From positions 20,001 through 42,500 of the forward strand of contig NW_026729198.1 in the NCBI RefSeq assembly GCF_030272615.1: 22,500 nt of DNA, in the 5' to 3' direction. This document shows, one piece after another, positions 8,300 to 17,573 of the stretch. Under the pieces are notes generated by a model. That model saw nothing but the letters and a program-made list of their open reading frames with translations, had not been told where the DNA came from and did no database searches. Position numbers and translations under genes: made by a program. Numbering within the stretch: position 1 is the first letter of the stretch; every line of letters begins with the position of its first letter. The DNA is from Cryptomeria japonica. Lineage: Eukaryota; Streptophyta; Pinopsida; Cupressales; Cupressaceae.

Positions 8300-8510
8300 A
8301 CTTCCGAATTCGTTTGCATTGACCGCACCAAAGGTGCACGCCTTGGTGTGCACCCTGGAGTGCACTTTGGTGCTCACCTCGGTGCACACTTTGGTGTGCA
8401 CCTCGGTGTGCACCAAAGGTGCGCACCTTGGAGCGCACCAAAGGTGTACACTTTGGAGCGCACCACATAGGGTCTTTGAGAGGTTGGCGCAGTGCGCACA
8501 CCAAGGTGGG
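8300..8510. repeat. GTGC-palindrome cluster and eroded 14th promoter unit
   Basis: From 8325 to 8465 the sequence is a chain of half-palindromes such as AAAGGTGCACGCC, TTGGTGTGCACC, TTGGAGCGCACC and AAAGGTGCGCACC. At 8469 it returns to GGGTCTTTGAGAGGTTGGCGC and AGTGCGCACA, the usual left half of a promoter unit. It then switches to CCAAGGTGGGTG where GGGGAGTCGACC and the promoter block would be expected. This looks like a fourteenth unit whose promoter has been replaced by the G-rich array. Confidence 0.75.
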
Positions 8511-8739
8511 TGTTGAGGTGCGTGCCGAGGTGGGTGGGTGCTAGGGTGCGCTCCATGGTGGGTGCCAGGGTGGGTGCGTGCTAGGGTGGATTCCAAAGAG
8601 GGTCATAGGGTGGGTGCCAAGGTGGGTTGGTGATATAGTGGGTTCAAAGGTGGGTACTAGGGTGGGTTCCAAGGTGGGTCACAAGTTGGGTGCCAGGATG
8701 CGTGGGTGTTAGGTTGGGTGCCAAGGTGGGCTCCTGCGT

Positions 8740-8758
8740 GGGTGGGTGCTAGGGTGGG
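8740..8758 (+). other. Strict G-quadruplex motif
   Basis: Reads GGG T GGG TGCTA GGG T GGG, four runs with loops of 1, 5 and 1. Confidence 0.75.
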
Positions 8759-8879
8759 TTTCAAGGTGGACGCGAGGGCGGGTGCCAAGGTGGGTAACAA
8801 GTTGGGTGTTAGGATGGGTGAGTGCTAGAGTGGGTGCCAAGGTGGGTGGGTGCTAAGGTGGATGCCAAGGTGGTTCACA

Positions 8880-8898
8880 GGGTGGGTGGGTTCTAGGG
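8880..8898 (+). other. Strict G-quadruplex motif
   Basis: Reads GGG T GGG T GGG TTCTA GGG, four runs with loops of 1, 1 and 5. Confidence 0.75.
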
Positions 8899-8997
8899 TG
8901 AGTTCCAAGGTGGGTCACAGGTTCAGTGCTAGGGTGGGTGTCAAGGCGGGTGTCGAGGTGCCTGGGTGCTAGGGTGTGGATGCCAATGTGGGTCATA

Positions 8998-9016
8998 GGG
9001 TGGGTACTAGGGTGGG
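8998..9016 (+). other. Strict G-quadruplex motif
   Basis: Reads GGG T GGG TACTA GGG T GGG, the same architecture as the motif at 8740. Confidence 0.75.
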
Positions 9017-9211
9017 CTGCAATGTGGGTGCCAAGGTGGGTAACATGCTCGGTGGGTTCTAAATTGGGTGCCAGGGTGGGTGTGCACCCACCTTGCCCGA
9101 GGTGGGTGCCAAGGTGCCAGTGTGGGTGGGTGCTAAGGTGGATGCCAAGGTGGGTGAGAAGGTGGGTGATAGGTTGAGTGGTAGGATGGGTGGGTGCCAA
9201 GATGGGTCACA

Positions 9212-9230
9212 GGGTGGGTGCAAGGGTGGG
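9212..9230 (+). other. Strict G-quadruplex motif
   Basis: Reads GGG T GGG TGCAA GGG T GGG, loops of 1, 5 and 1. Confidence 0.75.
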
Positions 9231-9721
9231 TAGGTGCTAGGGTTGGTGTCAGGGTGGGTGGGTGCTAGGTTGGGTTCCAAGGTGGGTGCGAGGGTGAGTG
9301 TCAAGGTGGGTCACAGGTTAGGTGCTAGGATGGGTGAGTGCTAGGGTGCAAAGGTGCCAGGGTGGGTGCTAGGATGGGTCGATGCTAGGGTGAGTGGCAA
9401 GGTGGGTCCACAAGTGTCAAGGTGGGTGCCGAGGTGGGTGCCAAGTCGGCGACTGCTATGGTGGATGCCAAGGTGGGTCACGGGGTGGGTGCCAAGTTGC
9501 TAGGTTGGGTTCCAAGGTGGGTGCCAACGTGGGTGCTAGGGTGCGTGGGTTAAAGGGTGTGTCACAACGTGGGTGCCAGGATGGGTGCGCACCCACACTG
9601 GCCAAGACGGGTGCGGGTGCAAGGTTGGGTTCCAAGCCCGGTCACAGGCTGGGTGCTAGGATGGGTGGGTGCCAAGGTGGGCACCAGGGTGGGTGCACCC
9701 ACCCTGGCCAAGGTGGGTCAC

Positions 9722-9753
9722 GGGGTGGGTCCTAGGGTGGGTAACGGGGTGGG
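9722..9753 (+). other. Six-run G-quadruplex motif
   Basis: Six G runs of three or four occur in 32 bases with linkers T, TCCTA, T, TAAC and T. It is the densest G4 candidate seen in the array and is duplicated at 17658-17689. Confidence 0.78.
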
Positions 9754-10124
9754 TACTAAGGTGCGTGCCAAGGTGGGTCATAGGGTGGGTGCCAAGGTGG
9801 GCACCAGGGTGGGTGTGCACCAACCCTAGCCAGGGTAGGTCACGGGGTGGTTGTCGGGGTGGGCGTCAAGGAGCCAAGGTGGGTGGCAAGTAGCCAAGTT
9901 GCGTGCCAAGGTGGGTGTCGGGGTGGGTGCCAAGGATCCAAGGTGGGTGCCAAGGAACCAAGGTGGGTGTCTGGGTGGGTGCCGAGGTGGGAGCCAGGGT
10001 GGGTCCCAAGGTGAGTGCAAAGGTGGGTGCCAGGGTCAAGGTGAGTGCCAATGTGGGTTCCAAGGTGCCAGGGTCAGGGTGAGTGCCAATGTGGGTTCAA
10101 AGGTGCTAAGTTGGGTGCGAGGTT

Positions 10125-10143
10125 GGGTGCGAGGGTGGGTGGG
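10125..10143 (+). other. Strict G-quadruplex motif
   Basis: Reads GGG TGCGA GGG T GGG T GGG. An identical copy lies at 18061-18079 in the downstream duplication. Confidence 0.75.
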
Positions 10144-10204
10144 TGCCAAGGTGTGCTAGGTGGAAGCCCGGGTGGGTCGGCATCCCATGGGTGTCGAGTT
10201 GGGT

Positions 10205-10560
10205 GCCTGATGGGTGCTTCTTGTCAAGTTTTAGTCGTCGGGACTCATTTCGAGCCTTAGAGGTCGTTTCTTGTCCGGTTGCCCTGTCTTCGACCTGGGA
10301 ACCCAATTTTGGTCCTCGGGTCCCATTTTTTTTTGTCTCGCATCCCACTTTTGGCCTGTGGCCTTTTCGGGGTCGATTCTCGTTTTGGGCATCAGAGCAT
10401 GTTTCTTCTCCTAAAACCCAATATTTGTTTATTAAGTCTCGGAACACATTTTTGTTCTCGTGGACCCATCATGGGTCTTGGAACGCATTTGTGGTCCTTG
10501 GGTCCCATTTTGCATCCCGAAACTTGTGTTTTGGTGCTTGATCCCTATTTTGGGTGCCCA
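10205..10560. repeat. T-rich degenerate repeat segment upstream of 5S
   Basis: About 350 bp of lower GC content built from loosely repeated 19-24-bp phrases: TCCTCGGGTCCCATTTTT, TCTCGCATCCCACTTTTGG, TCTTGGAACGCATTTGTGG, TCCTTGGGTCCCATTTTG. Copies are too diverged for a fixed period. It separates the G-rich array from the 5S upstream region. An open frame of 132-163 codons here has no recognisable protein features and is preserved only because the whole segment is duplicated. Confidence 0.7.
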
Positions 10561-10949
10561 CCTTGCACCAAGTGCGCACCCGGGGCAAACCGAGCGCCTT
10601 GGTGCACCGGGGCAAGATCGAGCGTGCACCCGAGGCGCCCCGAACATGCACCAAGGTGCACTCGGCCCACATGTGAGCGCAGGTCGTTGCGCCCGAGGTG
10701 GTGTGTGGGCACCGCGTTGCAGACGGGACACTGCACGCACACGACGCCCCCTCCAGGTGCACGCACGTAGGCCGGGCCGGGTGCACACCCGACGCCCTAG
10801 CAAGGTGCGCGCACCCGGGCAGGGCTCACACTTGGCGAACGGGGCGCACTTCGCGAGGGAGGGTGTGCACCTCGACGGGGGTGGGTGGCCGGGGTGGATT
10901 CGCACGTGGGTCGCGGTTTGCTAAGTACACACTGCGACAAGCTCATAAC
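10561..10949. other. 5S upstream spacer
   Basis: GC-rich spacer with scattered GTGCGCACC, GCACCAAGGTGCAC and CACCCGAGGCGCCCCGA phrases and no gene. The last 35 bp before the 5S gene contain TAAGTACAC near -28, a possible counterpart of the TATA-like element of plant 5S genes, and C at -1, which is the usual plant base. A GC pair sits at -9/-8 rather than the usual place near -12. Confidence 0.6.
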
Positions 10950-11069
10950 GGGTGCGATCATACCAGCATTAGTGCACCGGATCCCATCAGAACTCCGCAG
11001 TTAAGCGCGCTTGGGCCGGAGTAGTACTGGGATGGGTGACCTCCCGGGAAGTCCCGGTGTTGCACCCTT
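10950..11069 (+). rRNA. 5S ribosomal RNA, copy 1
   Basis: The gene starts GGGTGCGATCATACCAGC and ends CGGTGTTGCACCCTT, 120 nt as expected for plant 5S rRNA; the last one or two bases are uncertain. The ends GGGTGC and GCACCC pair to form helix I. The core GGATCCCATCAGAACTCCGC and the Pol III internal control region are intact. A T6 run follows directly. At position 19 (10968) this copy has A, which would face C59 (11008) in helix II, an A-C mismatch; the second copy has G there and pairs normally. Transcription is on the plus strand, opposite to the Pol I-like blocks. It is probably transcribable, but the mismatch makes this copy a candidate minor variant. Confidence 0.97.
11003..11054 (+). 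promoter_or_regulatory. 5S internal control region (A box, IE, C box), copy 1
   Basis: The A box AAGCGCGCTTGGGC is at 11003-11016. An intermediate element around GGAGTAGTA follows at about 11018-11026. The C box GGGTGACCTCCCGGGAAGTC begins at 11034. In plants these bind TFIIIA and direct Pol III. Confidence 0.9.
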
Positions 11070-11073
11070 TTTT
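11068..11073 (+). terminator. Pol III T-run terminator of 5S copy 1
   Basis: Six T residues follow the final GCACCC. A second run, TTTTT, follows four bases after the first run's AG and could act as backup. Confidence 0.88.
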
Positions 11074-11512
11074 AGTTTTTCGCCGGGCGTCGCAATGCTA
11101 TTTGAATAAACCTTTTGCCCGTTTGCGTTCTCGTCGGGGCCGGGCCGGGCCGGGGTGCGCTGCCCGCACTACCGCGCGCGCGGGGGCGACACCGAGCGCG
11201 CACCCGAGGCACCCCGAGCACACAGGCCACGGTGCAACCCGGGCGTTGTGCGCGCACCCCGGTGCGCCCGAGGTGCTGCGCGCGCACCCAGGTGAAATCG
11301 GTGTGCACCTCGGCCAGTGCGCGCTCGGTCGAGTCGCGCACGTTGGCCAAGGTGCACGGTGATGTTTCTTACTCTAAGGTTCCGCACCAGACGCCCGGGA
11401 CAGGTGAGCGAAGCTGGGCGGGGCCGGGTGCGCGGCCGGGGCAGGTGCACGCAGCTGGAGAGAGCTTTGGAGCACACTTCGGAGCGCACCAATGATGCGC
11501 TCCATTCAAAAG
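11074..11512. other. 5S downstream spacer
   Basis: No gene. Contains GC-rich simple phrases (CGGGGCCGGGCCGGGCCGG near 11136, ACCGCGCGCGCGGGGGC near 11171) and GTGCGCGCACCC phrases. It ends with AGCACACTTCGGAGCGCACC, which is the recurring module of the long array that follows. Confidence 0.65.
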
Positions 11513-11598
11513 TTTCCTGAAAAGGCAAAAAAAGTTGAGATTATAGAATTTCCCACTTGAGAGATTGTAAAAAAAAAAAATTTAAAATGAAGGAAACG
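11513..11598. repeat. AT-rich island, diverged founder-like copy
   Basis: Reads CCTGAAAAGGCAAAAAAAG, then TTGAGATTATAGAATTTCCC, a long A run and TTTAAAATGAAGGAAACGCGGG. It has the order of the later islands (AAAAGGC, A run, GATTTTAAAATTTCC, A run, GGAACGCGGG) but many differences. Its duplicate is at 19449-19534. Confidence 0.75.
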
Positions 11599-13292
11599 CG
11601 GGTGCCAAGGTGTGCGCAGCCCAGCCAAGGTGTGCGCACCAAGGCGCCCACCCTGGCGAAGGTGCACGCAAGGTGCGCACCCGAGGCAAACCGGACAATT
11701 AACCCAACTTTCGACTTCGCGCGCACCTTGGAGCGCACTTCGGAGCGCTCCTTGGTGCGCACCAATCTTGGGCACCTCGGAGTGCACCATGGCGCCCACC
11801 AAGGTGCGCACCCGGGGCAAACCGAGCTCCGACTTCGTGCGCACCTTGGAGCGCACGAAAGGTGCGCACCATGGCGCCCACCAAGGTGCGCAGCCCAGCC
11901 AAGGCGTGCGCATCAAGGTGCGCACCCTGGCGAAGGTGCGCACCCGGGGCAAACCGAGCTCCGACTTCGTGCGCACCTTGGAGCGCACAAAAGGTGCGCA
12001 ACCCAGCCAAGGTGTGCGCACCCCGGTCAAACCGAGCTCCGAATCGTGCGCACCAGAGGTGCACGCCATCGTGCGCACCTTGGAGCACACTTCGGAGCCC
12101 TCCTTGGTGCGCGCCGATGTTGCGCACCTCGGAGCGCACCCGGGGAAAACAATGCAATTAACCCGACTTTCGACTTCGTGGGCACCTCGGAGCGCTCTCG
12201 GGTTCGCACCTCGGAGCACACCGAGGTGCGCACCTTTGATGCGCTGCCTTCACCAATTTCCAGAAAAGGCAAGAAAACATTGAGAAGGTGTGCGCACCGA
12301 GGTGCCCACCCTGGCGAAGGTGCACGCGAGGTGCGCACCCGGGGCAAACCGGGCTCCGACTTCGTGCACGCCGCACCTTGGAGCACACTTCGGAGCGCTC
12401 CTTGGTGCGCACCAGGGCGCGCAACCCAGCCGAGGTGCCCACCCCGGCGAAGGTGCACGCGAGGTGCGCACCCGGGGCAAACCGGGCTCCGACTTCGTGC
12501 ACGCCATGGTGCCCACCGCGGCGAAGGTGCACGCGAGGTGCGCACCCGGGGCAAACCGGGCTCCGACTTCGTGCACGCCGCACCTTGGAGCACACTTCGG
12601 AGCGCTCCTTGGTGCGCACCATGGTGCCCACCAGGGCGCGCAACCCCGCCGAAGGTGCACGCGAGGTGCGCACCCGGGGCAAACCGGGCTCCGACTTCGT
12701 GCACGCCGCACCTTGGAGCACACTTCGGAGCGCTCCTTGGTGCGCACCATGGTGCCCACCAGGGCGCGCAACCCCGCCGAAGGTGCACGCGAGGTGCGCA
12801 CCCGGGGCAAACCGGGCTCCGACTTCGTGCACGCCATGGTGCGCACCGCGGCGAAGGTGCGCACCCGGGGCAAACCGGGCTCCGACTTCGTGCACGCCGC
12901 ACCTTGGAGCACACTTCGGAGCGCTCCTTGGTGCGCACCAGGGCGCGCAACCCAGCCGAGGTGCCCACCCCGGCGAAGGTGCACGCGAGGTGCGTACCCG
13001 GGGCAAACCGGGCTCCGACTTCGTGCACGCCGCACCTTGGAGCACACTTCGGAGCGCTCCTTGGTGCGCACCATGGTGCCCACCAGGCCGCGCAACCCAG
13101 CCAAGGTGTGCGCACCAAGGTGCACGCGAGGTGCGCACCCGGGGCAAACCGGGGTCCGACTTCGTGCACGCCGCACCTTGGAGCACACATCGGGGCGCTC
13201 CCGGGTTCGCACCGGCGTTGCGCACCGTGGTGGGCACCTCGGAGCACACCAAGGTGGGCAGCGAGGTGCGCACCTTTGATGCGATGCCTTCA
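11599..13292. repeat. GTGCGCACC-rich array, first block
   Basis: Short modules are shuffled in tandem: GGTGCGCACCCGGGGCAAACC, GCTCCGACTTCGTGCACGCC, GCACCTTGGAGCACACTTCGG, AGCGCTCCTTGGTGCGCACC, ATGGTGCCCACC and GCGCAACCCAGCCAAGG. The palindromes GGTGCGCACC and GGAGCGCTCC recur many times. A truncated AT-rich island (ATTTCCAGAAAAGGC then AAGAAAACATTGAG) lies at 12255-12285. The open frames of 300-660 codons on both strands are caused by stop-free GC-rich modules and have low-complexity products rich in Arg, Ala, Pro, Cys and His. Confidence 0.9.
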
Positions 13293-15254
13293 CTAATTTC
13301 CATAAAAGGCAAAAAAAAAACGAGATTTTAAAATTTCCGTTTTGAAAGATAGTGAGAAAAAGGGAATGCTGGTGCCATCTTGAGCCCGCCCTGGTGCGCA
13401 GCCCAGCCAAGGTGTGCGCACCAAGGTGCCCACCCTGGCGAAGGTGCGCGCCCGGGCAATTAATCCAACTTCCAACTTCGCGCGCGCCAGGGTGGGAGCG
13501 CACCCAACAACCGGGCCTGGGAAGAGCCAATGCGAGAAACCCCACCAAACGCTCTGACAAAAAAAGAGGGGGCGCTCCAGTAACCCCGCTTCGGAGCGCA
13601 CCCTGGGCAAACCCAGCCAAGGTGCCCACCCCGGCCAAGGTGCAGGCGAGGTGCGCACCCGGGGCAAACCGGGCTCCGACAACGTGCACGCCGCACCTTG
13701 GAGCACACTTCGTAGCGCTCCCGGGTGCGCACCTCAGAGCACACCAAGGTGGGCAGCGAGGTGCGCACCTTTGATGCGCTGCCTTCACTAATTTCCAGAA
13801 AAGGCAAAAAAAAAAGGAGATTTTAAAATTTCCGTTTTGAAAGATAGTGAAAAAAACGGAACGCGCGTGCCATCTTGAGCCCGCCCTGGTGCGCAGCCCA
13901 GGTAAGGTGCCCACCCTGGCAAAGGTGCGCACCCGGGCAATTAACCCTACTTCCGACTTCGTGCGCGCCAGGGTGGCAACCGGGCCTCGGAAGAGCCAAT
14001 GCGAGAAACCCCACCAAACGCTCCGACAAAAAAAGAGGCGGCGCTCCAATAACCCCGCTTCGGAGCGCAGCCGGGGCAAACCCAGCCAAGGTGCCCACCC
14101 CGACGAAGGTGCACGCGAGGTGCGCACCCGGGGCAAACCGGGCTCCGACAACGTGCACGCAGCACCTTGGAGCACACTTCGAAGCACTCCCGGGTGCCCA
14201 CCGGCGTTGCGCACCGTGGTGGGCAGCGAGGTGCGCACCTTTGATGCGCTGCCTTCACTAATTTCCAGAAAAAGGCAAAAAAAAATGAGATTTTAAAATT
14301 TCCGTTTTGAAAGATAGTGAAAAAAAAGGAACGCGGGTGCCATCTTGAGCCCGCCCTGGTGCGCAGCCCAGGCAAGGCATGCGCACCAAGGTGCCCACCC
14401 GAGGTGCACACCCGGGGCAAACCGGGCTCCGACTTCGTGCAGGCCGCACCTTGGAGCACACTTCGGAGCGCTCCTTGGTGCGCACCATGGTGCCCACCAG
14501 GGCGCGCAACCCAGCCAAGGTCTGCACACCAAGGTGCCCACCCCGGCGAAGGTGCACGCGAGGTGCGCACCCGGGGCAAACCGGGCTCCGACTTCGTGCA
14601 CGCCATGGTGCCCACCGCGGCGAAGGTGCACGCGAGGTGCGCACCCGGGGCAAACCGGGCTCCGACTTCGTGCACGCCGCACCTTGGAGCACACTTCGGA
14701 GCGCTCCTTGGTGCGCACCATGGTGCCCACCAGGGCGCGCAACCCAGCCAAGGTGTGCGCACCAAGGTGCACGCGAGGTGCGCACCCGGGGCAAACCGGG
14801 GTCCGACTTCGTGCACGCCGCACCTTGGAGCACACATCGGAGCGCTCCCAGGTTCGCACCAGCGTTGCGCACCTTTGATGCGCTGCCTTCACTAATTTCA
14901 AGAAAAGGCAAAAAAAAACGAGATTTTAAAATTTCCGTTCTGAAAGATAGTGAAAAAAACGGAACGCGGGTGCCATCTTGAGCCCTTCCTGGTGCGCAGC
15001 CCAGGCAAGTTGTGCGCACCAAGGTGCCCACCCTGGCGGAGGTGCGCGCCCGGGGCAATCCGGGCTCCGACTTCGTGCACTGCATGGTGCCCACCAAGGC
15101 GCGCAACCCAGCCAAGGTGCCCACCGCAGCGAAGGTGCACGCGAGGTGCGCACCCGAGGTGCACACCCGGGGCAAACCGGGCTCCGACTTCGTGCACGCC
15201 GCACCTTGGAGCACACTTCAGAGCGCTCCTTGGTGCGCACCAGGGCGCGCAACC
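12890..15254. repeat. 2.36-kb higher-order repeat, copy A (edges approximate)
   Basis: AT-rich islands at 13293, 13788, 14258 and 14891 reappear at 15658, 16152, 16621 and 16978. The first three shifts are 2363-2365 bp, and the GTGCGCACC modules between them match in order. Left edge uncertain because the modules are themselves repetitive. The segment includes a CCAATGCGAGAAACCCCACC phrase and a GACAAAAAAAGAGG phrase in its first two sub-blocks. Confidence 0.85.
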
Positions 15255-17573
15255 CAGCCGAGGTGCCCACCCCGGCGAAGGTGCACGCGAGGTGCGCACC
15301 CGGGGCAAACCGGGCTCCGACTTCGTGCACGCCATGGTGCCCACCGCGGCGAAGGTGCGCACCCGGGGCAAACCGGGCTCCGACTTCGTGCACGCCGCAC
15401 CTTGGAGCACACTTCGGAGCGCTCCTTGGTGCGCACCATGGTGCCCACCAGGCCGCGCAACCCAGCCAAGGTGTGCGCACCAAGGTGCACGCGAGGTGCG
15501 CACCCGGGGCAAACCGGGGTCCGACTTCGTGCACGCCGCACCTTGGAGCACACATCGGGGCGCTCCCGGGTTCGCACCGGCGTTGCGCACCGTGGTGGGC
15601 ACCTCGGAGCACACCAAGGTGGGCAGCGAGGTGCGCACCTTTGATGCGATGCCTTCACTAATTTCCATAAAAGGCAAAAAAAAAACGAGATTTTAAAATT
15701 TCCGTTTTGAAAGATAGTGAGAAAAAGGGAATGCTGGTGCCATCTTGAGCCCGCCCTGGTGCGCAGCCCAGCCAAGGTTTGCGCACCAAGGTGCCCACCC
15801 TGGCGAAGGTGCGCGCCCGGGCAATTAACCCAACTTCCAACTTCGCGCGCGCCAGGGTGGGAGCGCACCCAACAACCGGGCCTGGGAAGAGCCAATGCGA
15901 GAAACCCCACCAAACTCTCTGACAAAAAAAGAGGGGGCGCTCCAGTAACCCCGCTTCGGAGCGCACCCTGGGCAAACCCAGCCAAGGTGCCCACCCCGGC
16001 CAAGGTGCAGGCGAGGTGCGCACCCGGGGCAAACCGGGCTCCGACAACGTGCACGCCGCACCTTGGAGCACACTTCGTAGCGCTCCCGGGTGCGCACCTC
16101 AGAGCACACCAAGGTGGGCAGCGAGGTGCGCACCTTTGATGCGCTGCCTTCACTAATTTCCAGAAAAGGCAAAAAAAAAAGGAGATTTTAAAATTTCCGT
16201 TTTGAAAGATAGTGAAAAAAACGGAACGCGCGTGCCATCTTGAGCCCGCCCTGGTGCGCAGCCCAGGTAAGGTGCCACCCTGGCAAAGGTGCGCACCCGG
16301 GCAATTAACCCTACTTCCGACTTCGTGCGCGCCAGGGTGGCAACCGGGCCTCGGAAGAGCCAATGCGAGAAACCCCACCAAACGCTCCGACAAAAAAAGA
16401 GGCGGCGCTCCAATAACCCCGCTTCGGAGCGCAGCCGGGGCAAACCAAGCCAAGGTGCCCACCCCGACGAAGGTGCACGCGAGGTGCGCACCCGGGGCAA
16501 ACCGGGCTCCGACAACGTGCACGCAGCACCTTGGAGCACACTTCGAAGCACTCCCGGGTGCCCACCGGCGTTGCGCACCGTGGTGGGCAGCGAGGTGCGC
16601 ACCTTTGATGCGCTGCCTTCACTAATTTCCAGAAAAAGGCAAAAAAAAATGAGATTTTAAAATTTCCGTTTTGAAAGATAGTGAAAAAAAAGGAACGCGG
16701 GTGCCATCTTGAGCCCGCCCTGGTGCGCAGCCCAGGCAAGGCATGCGCACCAAGGTGCCCACCCGAGGTGCACACCCGGGGCAAACCGGGCTCCGACTTC
16801 GTGCAGGCCGCACCTTGGAGCACACTTCGGAGCGCTCCTTGGTGCGCACCATGGTGCCCACCAGGGCGCACCCGAGGCAAACCGGGCTCCGACTTCGTGC
16901 ACGCCGCACCTTGGAGCACACATCGGAGCGCTCCCAGGTTCGCACCAGCGTTGCGCACCTTTGATGCGCTGCCTTCACTAATTTCCAGAAAAGGCAAAAA
17001 AAAACGATATTTTAAAATTTCCGTTCTGAAAGATAGTGAAAAAAACGGAACGCGGGTGCCATCTTGAGCCCTTCCTGATGCGCAGCCCAGGCAAGTTGTG
17101 CGCACCAAGGTGCCCACCCTGGCGGAGGTGCGCGCCCGGGGCAAACCGGGCTCCGACTTCGTGCACTGCATGGTGCCCACCAAGGCGCGCAACCCAGCCA
17201 AGGTGCCCACCGCAGCGAAGGTGCACGCGAGGTGCGCACCCGAGGTGCACACCCGGGGCAAACCGGGCTCCGACTTCGTGCACGCCGCACCTTGGAGCAC
17301 ACTTCAGAGCGCTCCTTGGTACGCACCAGGGCGCGCAACCCAGCCAAGGTGCTCACCCCGGCGAAGGTGCACGCGAGGTGCGCACCCGGGGCAAACCGGG
17401 CTCGGACTTCGTGCACGCCGCACCTTGGAGCACACATCGGAGCGCTCCCGGGTTCGCACCAGCATTGCGCACCTTTGATGCGCTGCCTTCACTAATTTCC
17501 AGAAAAGGCAAAAAAAAGAAAAAAATGAGATTTTAAAATTTCCGTTTTGAAAGATAGTGAAAAAAACGGAACG
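13293..17573. repeat. Series of nine AT-rich islands in the 5S-flanking array
   Basis: Islands of about 75 bp lie at 13293, 13788, 14258, 14891, 15658, 16152, 16621, 16978 and 17489. Each reads CTAATTTCCANAAAAGGC, an A run of 8-10, GAGATTTTAAAATTTCCG, TTTTGAAAGATAGTGA, an A run, and GGAACGCGGGTGCCATCTTG. Spacing varies from about 360 to 770 bp. They stand out sharply from the surrounding GC-rich DNA. On the minus strand each gives runs of 7-10 T. Possible roles are Pol I termination or spacing, matrix attachment or nucleosome exclusion; none can be shown from sequence. Confidence 0.85.
15255..17340. repeat. 2.36-kb higher-order repeat, copy B with internal deletion
   Basis: Follows copy A at a shift of about 2365 bp until near 16868, where about 278 bp are missing relative to 14503-14780. 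After that the shift is about 2087 bp (14891 to 16978). The deletion joins GGGCGCAAC-type and CGCACCCG-type modules, consistent with recombination between short repeats. Confidence 0.83.

Larger units (their letters stand above)
7257..8300 (-). repeat. 157-bp tandem promoter units, six promoter blocks
   Basis: Promoter blocks with starts at 7385, 7542, 7699, 7856, 8077 and 8234 are spaced 157, 157, 157, 221 and 157 bp. The unit runs GGTCTTTGAGGTTGG, GCGCACAACCAGGGGAGTC, the promoter block, CATACATGTGTAGCCTGCAG, ATTAGGACATCGACCCC, AACTTTTGACTTCTT. It has the same order of elements as the 311-bp unit but lacks the segment between the two CCCAACTTCCGA copies. The 221-bp interval keeps a short remnant of that segment (7925-7990). 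No gene is present. Confidence 0.92.
8505..10205. repeat. G-rich GGTGGGTGCCAA-type degenerate array
   Basis: About 1.7 kb consists of GGTGGGT followed by short linkers such as GCCAA, GCTAG, TCACA or TTCCAA. The period is mostly 10-14 bp, with no single strict unit. Nearly all G runs are on the plus strand, so the strand skew is extreme. Several positions meet the strict four-run G-quadruplex pattern. Open frames rich in Gly, Trp and Val on one strand, or Thr, His and Pro on the other, are artefacts. In the minus-strand 35S model this lies upstream of all promoter blocks. Confidence 0.93.

Noticed and set aside
8505-10205. Telomere-like repeat (CTAGGGT phrases)
   Set aside because: The plant telomere repeat TTTAGGG is not present in tandem. 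The phrases are part of a GGTGGGT array with variable linkers.
12250-14238. Open frames up to 662 codons on the minus strand and 579 codons on the plus strand in the GTGCGCACC arrays
   Set aside because: Both strands and several frames are open together, the products are low-complexity and rich in Arg, Ala, Pro, Cys and His, and the frames follow the DNA repeat modules. No protein family features are visible.
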